Of a stretch of DNA of 64,000 nt, positions 61,957-64,000 are shown piece by piece. The position numbers were made by a program, and so were the translations under genes. This DNA comes from Algoriphagus sp. (GTDB taxonomy: Bacteria > Bacteroidota > Bacteroidia > Cytophagales > Cyclobacteriaceae): contig NZ_JABXIN010000012.1 in the NCBI RefSeq assembly GCF_013373065.1, positions 62,001-126,000 on the forward strand, written 5' to 3'. Under the pieces are notes generated by a model. That model saw only the letters and a program-made list of their open reading frames with translations, was not told where the DNA came from and searched no databases. The stretch's first letter is position 1; each line of letters opens with the position of its first letter.

Positions 61957-64000
61957 TCAATTTTGAGGTTGAAAGACCTCGTGATTTTCATTTCCTCCCG
62001 AAATCAGGTATGCCATCAAATCCTTCAGTTCTTCCTCATTTAGGCGATTAATGAGCCCCGGAAGCATGATGGAAACATCTGAATTTTTGGTAAAGGCGAC
62101 TGTATTTTTTGGTACAGTCCGTAGGTTATCAGGCGCAAAAGGATTCTGTGACACATAAAAATTTGCATCATCCTCATTGGTCAGTCGTCCTACGACTGAG
62201 CCCCCTTCTCTCAATTCAAAGACAGTCGCATGATATTGCTCTGAAATCACGGCACTGGGGTGGATGGTGGCTTCCAAAATATCCTTTTTCGAGAAGCGAG
62301 TTCCCAATTGGGTTAAATCTGGTCCAATGATTCCTCCTTCTCCTTGCATGGTATGGCAAGACTGACAAAGCGTAGCCTGATACATGGCTTTTCCTTTGAT
62401 AAAATCTCTGCCTTCAAGTGTATCTACCACGGCGAGCGCCTCGTCAACTGTCCAGCTTCTTCCGGGACCTTCAGGTTGGATACCTGTATTCGCGATATCA
62501 TTGCCACTAGCAGTCAATAATTTTCCACCAGAAAGCTCATCATACTTTTCGAAATCTTCTGATGCCACATGAGACAAAGCCATTTTGCGGCTACGATCCA
62601 AGAAGCCTACATAGCTCCTACCCCCCTTGTAATTGGTAAGAGCATTCTTGATCCAGGCAAAATATTCTTCCCGCATTTCAGGAGTCCAACCTGTCTCAGC
62701 TCCTCCCAAAACGGTGGCAAAATAAGTAGCTTGGGCTGGTGGAACATTCGCTAGCATATTGGCAATATCCAAGCCGTATTGAGGATTTCGGAATACCAGT
62801 TCAGCAGAAGAAGTGAAGGTCTTTTGATAGTCTGAATCGTCTTTGGCTGTTTTCAACAATGCCAAGGTCTTTTCCACTGCATCTGGTGCATTAAGGTGGG
62901 TCAAAAGCACCGAAAGTGAACGGTTCAAAAGATTGTCATCAGCCGGGAAATTCGGAGAAAGATAAGTTACTAAATCTGATTTAATTGGATTTGCAGCCTC
63001 ATCAAATCGATATAAAATCACTTCAATCGTCCGAAGTAAATCCTGCCTTTCTTTTTCCGAAAGTCCAGAATAATCAATGCTCATCAAGGCCTGCAGCATC
63101 GGAACAGCATCTGCATTTTGACCGTGTCGGGCCAAAGCTAATATTGCCTGGGTTTTCTTCACAGCATTGGGTTCGGTTAATGCTTTTTCCTTCCAAGAAT
63201 CAATCGGTTGATGCTCTAAGGCTATCCTTGCTGCATATTGAACAAAACGATCTGTATGATTGAGATTTTCCCAAGCCAGTTCCAGTCCAGCCGGATCTGC
63301 CGGACTTTGATGGTATTTTTCTAAATCACGACGAAGTTTTGCCTCCGCCGGAAGAGCTGATTCTGTTAAAGGTTGGTATGAATCCGGAGATCCTTCATAA
63401 TAAACGCGATACAAATCCGACTCTAGCCTTCTACCTCCTGTCGCAAAATACATTGCACCATCTGGACCAATCGTACCATCAGTCAAGGGTAGCGGGGAAC
63501 CTGAAAGAAACTCTTCAGCTGTTGCTTGATAACTTGCACCTAAAGGTGTCAGATGGATAGCGTAGATAATGCCAAAACTCCAATCAAATGCAAACAAGGC
63601 TTTTCGGTAATTGGATGGAAAGTTTGCTTCCGTTCCAAACATCACGTTGGTGGGAGAACCTTGCCCAATATTCAAAACAGCGGGAAGGTTGTCAGGGTAA
63701 TTGGGAGACCACTTGGCATTCCCTGTTCGCCAACCGAATTCCGCCCCACTCGTCACGTGATTGATTCGTGTAGGACGATACCAAGGCATCCCAAAGTCCC
63801 ATTCCATATCCGAATCGTAGGTGAATAGATCTCCCACTTCATTAAATGCAATGTCAAACTCATTTCTGAATCCCGCTGCAATCAATTCCCAATTTTTACC
63901 TTCAGGATCAATTTGTGCAATCCAGCCTCCCGGTGCTTTTCGGTTATTCGCATGCCCCCTAGGATCCTTAATCAAAGGAAATAAATTGTCTTCATCCCAA
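61957..64000 (-). CDS. Sorbosone-dehydrogenase-like propeller / HEAT-repeat / cytochrome c protein (5' partial)
   Basis: The frame stays open to the right edge, so at least 681 residues are present and the start is outside. In order: the end of a six-bladed PQQ-type propeller (GWIAQIDPEGKNWELIAAGFRNEFDIAFNEVGDLFTYDSDMEWD, and GTIGPDGAMYFATGG), an alpha-helical HEAT-like region (about 230-480), and a C-terminal cytochrome c domain with heme site CQSCH near residue 550, ending with Met in SIMLPGLINRLNEEELKDL as probable axial ligand. This is the layout of Planctomycete/Bacteroidota-type membrane-bound dehydrogenases. The substrate is unknown, probably a sugar; periplasmic. Confidence 0.88.
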   Translation of the reverse strand, partial: WDEDNLFPLIKDPRGHANNRKAPGGWIAQIDPEGKNWELIAAGFRNEFDIAFNEVGDLFTYDSDMEWDFGMPWYRPTRINHVTSGAEFGWRTGNAKWSPNYPDNLPAVLNIGQGSPTNVMFGTEANFPSNYRKALFAFDWSFGIIYAIHLTPLGASYQATAEEFLSGSPLPLTDGTIGPDGAMYFATGGRRLESDLYRVYYEGSPDSYQPLTESALPAEAKLRRDLEKYHQSPADPAGLELAWENLNHTDRFVQYAARIALEHQPIDSWKEKALTEPNAVKKTQAILALARHGQNADAVPMLQALMSIDYSGLSEKERQDLLRTIEVILYRFDEAANPIKSDLVTYLSPNFPADDNLLNRSLSVLLTHLNAPDAVEKTLALLKTAKDDSDYQKTFTSSAELVFRNPQYGLDIANMLANVPPAQATYFATVLGGAETGWTPEMREEYFAWIKNALTNYKGGRSYVGFLDRSRKMALSHVASEDFEKYDELSGGKLLTASGNDIANTGIQPEGPGRSWTVDEALAVVDTLEGRDFIKGKAMYQATLCQSCHTMQGEGGIIGPDLTQLGTRFSKKDILEATIHPSAVISEQYHATVFELREGGSVVGRLTNEDDANFYVSQNPFAPDNLRTVPKNTVAFTKNSDVSIMLPGLINRLNEEELKDLMAYLISGGNENHEVFQPQN

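Overview
The window reads as the chromosome of a Bacteroidota bacterium, most likely order Cytophagales near Cyclobacteriaceae (Algoriphagus-like). The grounds are two giant extracellular proteins with gliding/type IX secretion (CHU_C-type) C-terminal domains beside a PorP/SprF protein, promoters of the Bacteroidota form TTG-N19-TAnnTTTG in front of stable RNAs, a tmRNA tag (GETSYAMAA) of the Cytophaga type, DUF3078 and PorT-like barrels, and weak or absent Shine-Dalgarno sites. Gene density is high, no gene-free stretch exceeds 300 bases, and I see no prophage, insertion sequence, CRISPR array or defence island. Most of it is core genome, so the notable signals are regulatory or recoding ones.

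Layout. 1-11.2 kb: start of an M48 protease, a PorP/SprF protein, and two paralogous CHU_C secreted proteins flanking yaaA. 11.4-16.5 kb: sugar-type MFS transporter, small lipoprotein, tRNA-Arg(ACG), an outer-membrane barrel behind a long structured leader, a PAP2-like membrane protein coupled to rpoN. 16.5-30 kb: asnS, folK/sppA divergent pair, flavin reductase, EEP-family hydrolase, Xaa-Pro peptidase, M16 peptidase, O-methyltransferase, LysM transglycosylase, DUF3078 protein, and dnaX, which is split into two frames at an A10 tract. 30.2-34.7 kb: tmRNA, then an apparent peptidoglycan-salvage operon (amidase, GHL10 glycosidase, acetyltransferase, AmpG-like permease). 34.9-39.7 kb: Tat-exported Gfo/Idh/MocA oxidoreductase, UbiA prenyltransferase, proBA. 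39.7-43.5 kb: hisH-hisA-hisF-hisIE preceded by phenylalanine hydroxylase. 43.8-51.7 kb: a complete trpEGDCFBA-aroF operon with a Trp-Trp-Trp leader peptide and attenuator. 51.7-64 kb: small acidic protein, two M28 peptidases, DUF6544-like protein, Hsp20, penicillin-acylase-family lipoprotein, glycosyltransferase, VOC protein, rhodanese lipoprotein, GreA-like protein, and a large propeller/cytochrome c protein running off the window.

The genes fall into amino-acid biosynthesis blocks (Pro, His, Trp), envelope and extracellular functions (T9SS cargo, lipoproteins, peptidases, wall recycling), and core information processing (asnS, dnaX, rpoN, tmRNA). The most interesting features are the dnaX slippery site giving gamma and tau products, the trp leader attenuator, the structured leader before the barrel gene at 13.5 kb, a terminator-like hairpin in front of rpoN, and several dispersed intergenic palindromes.
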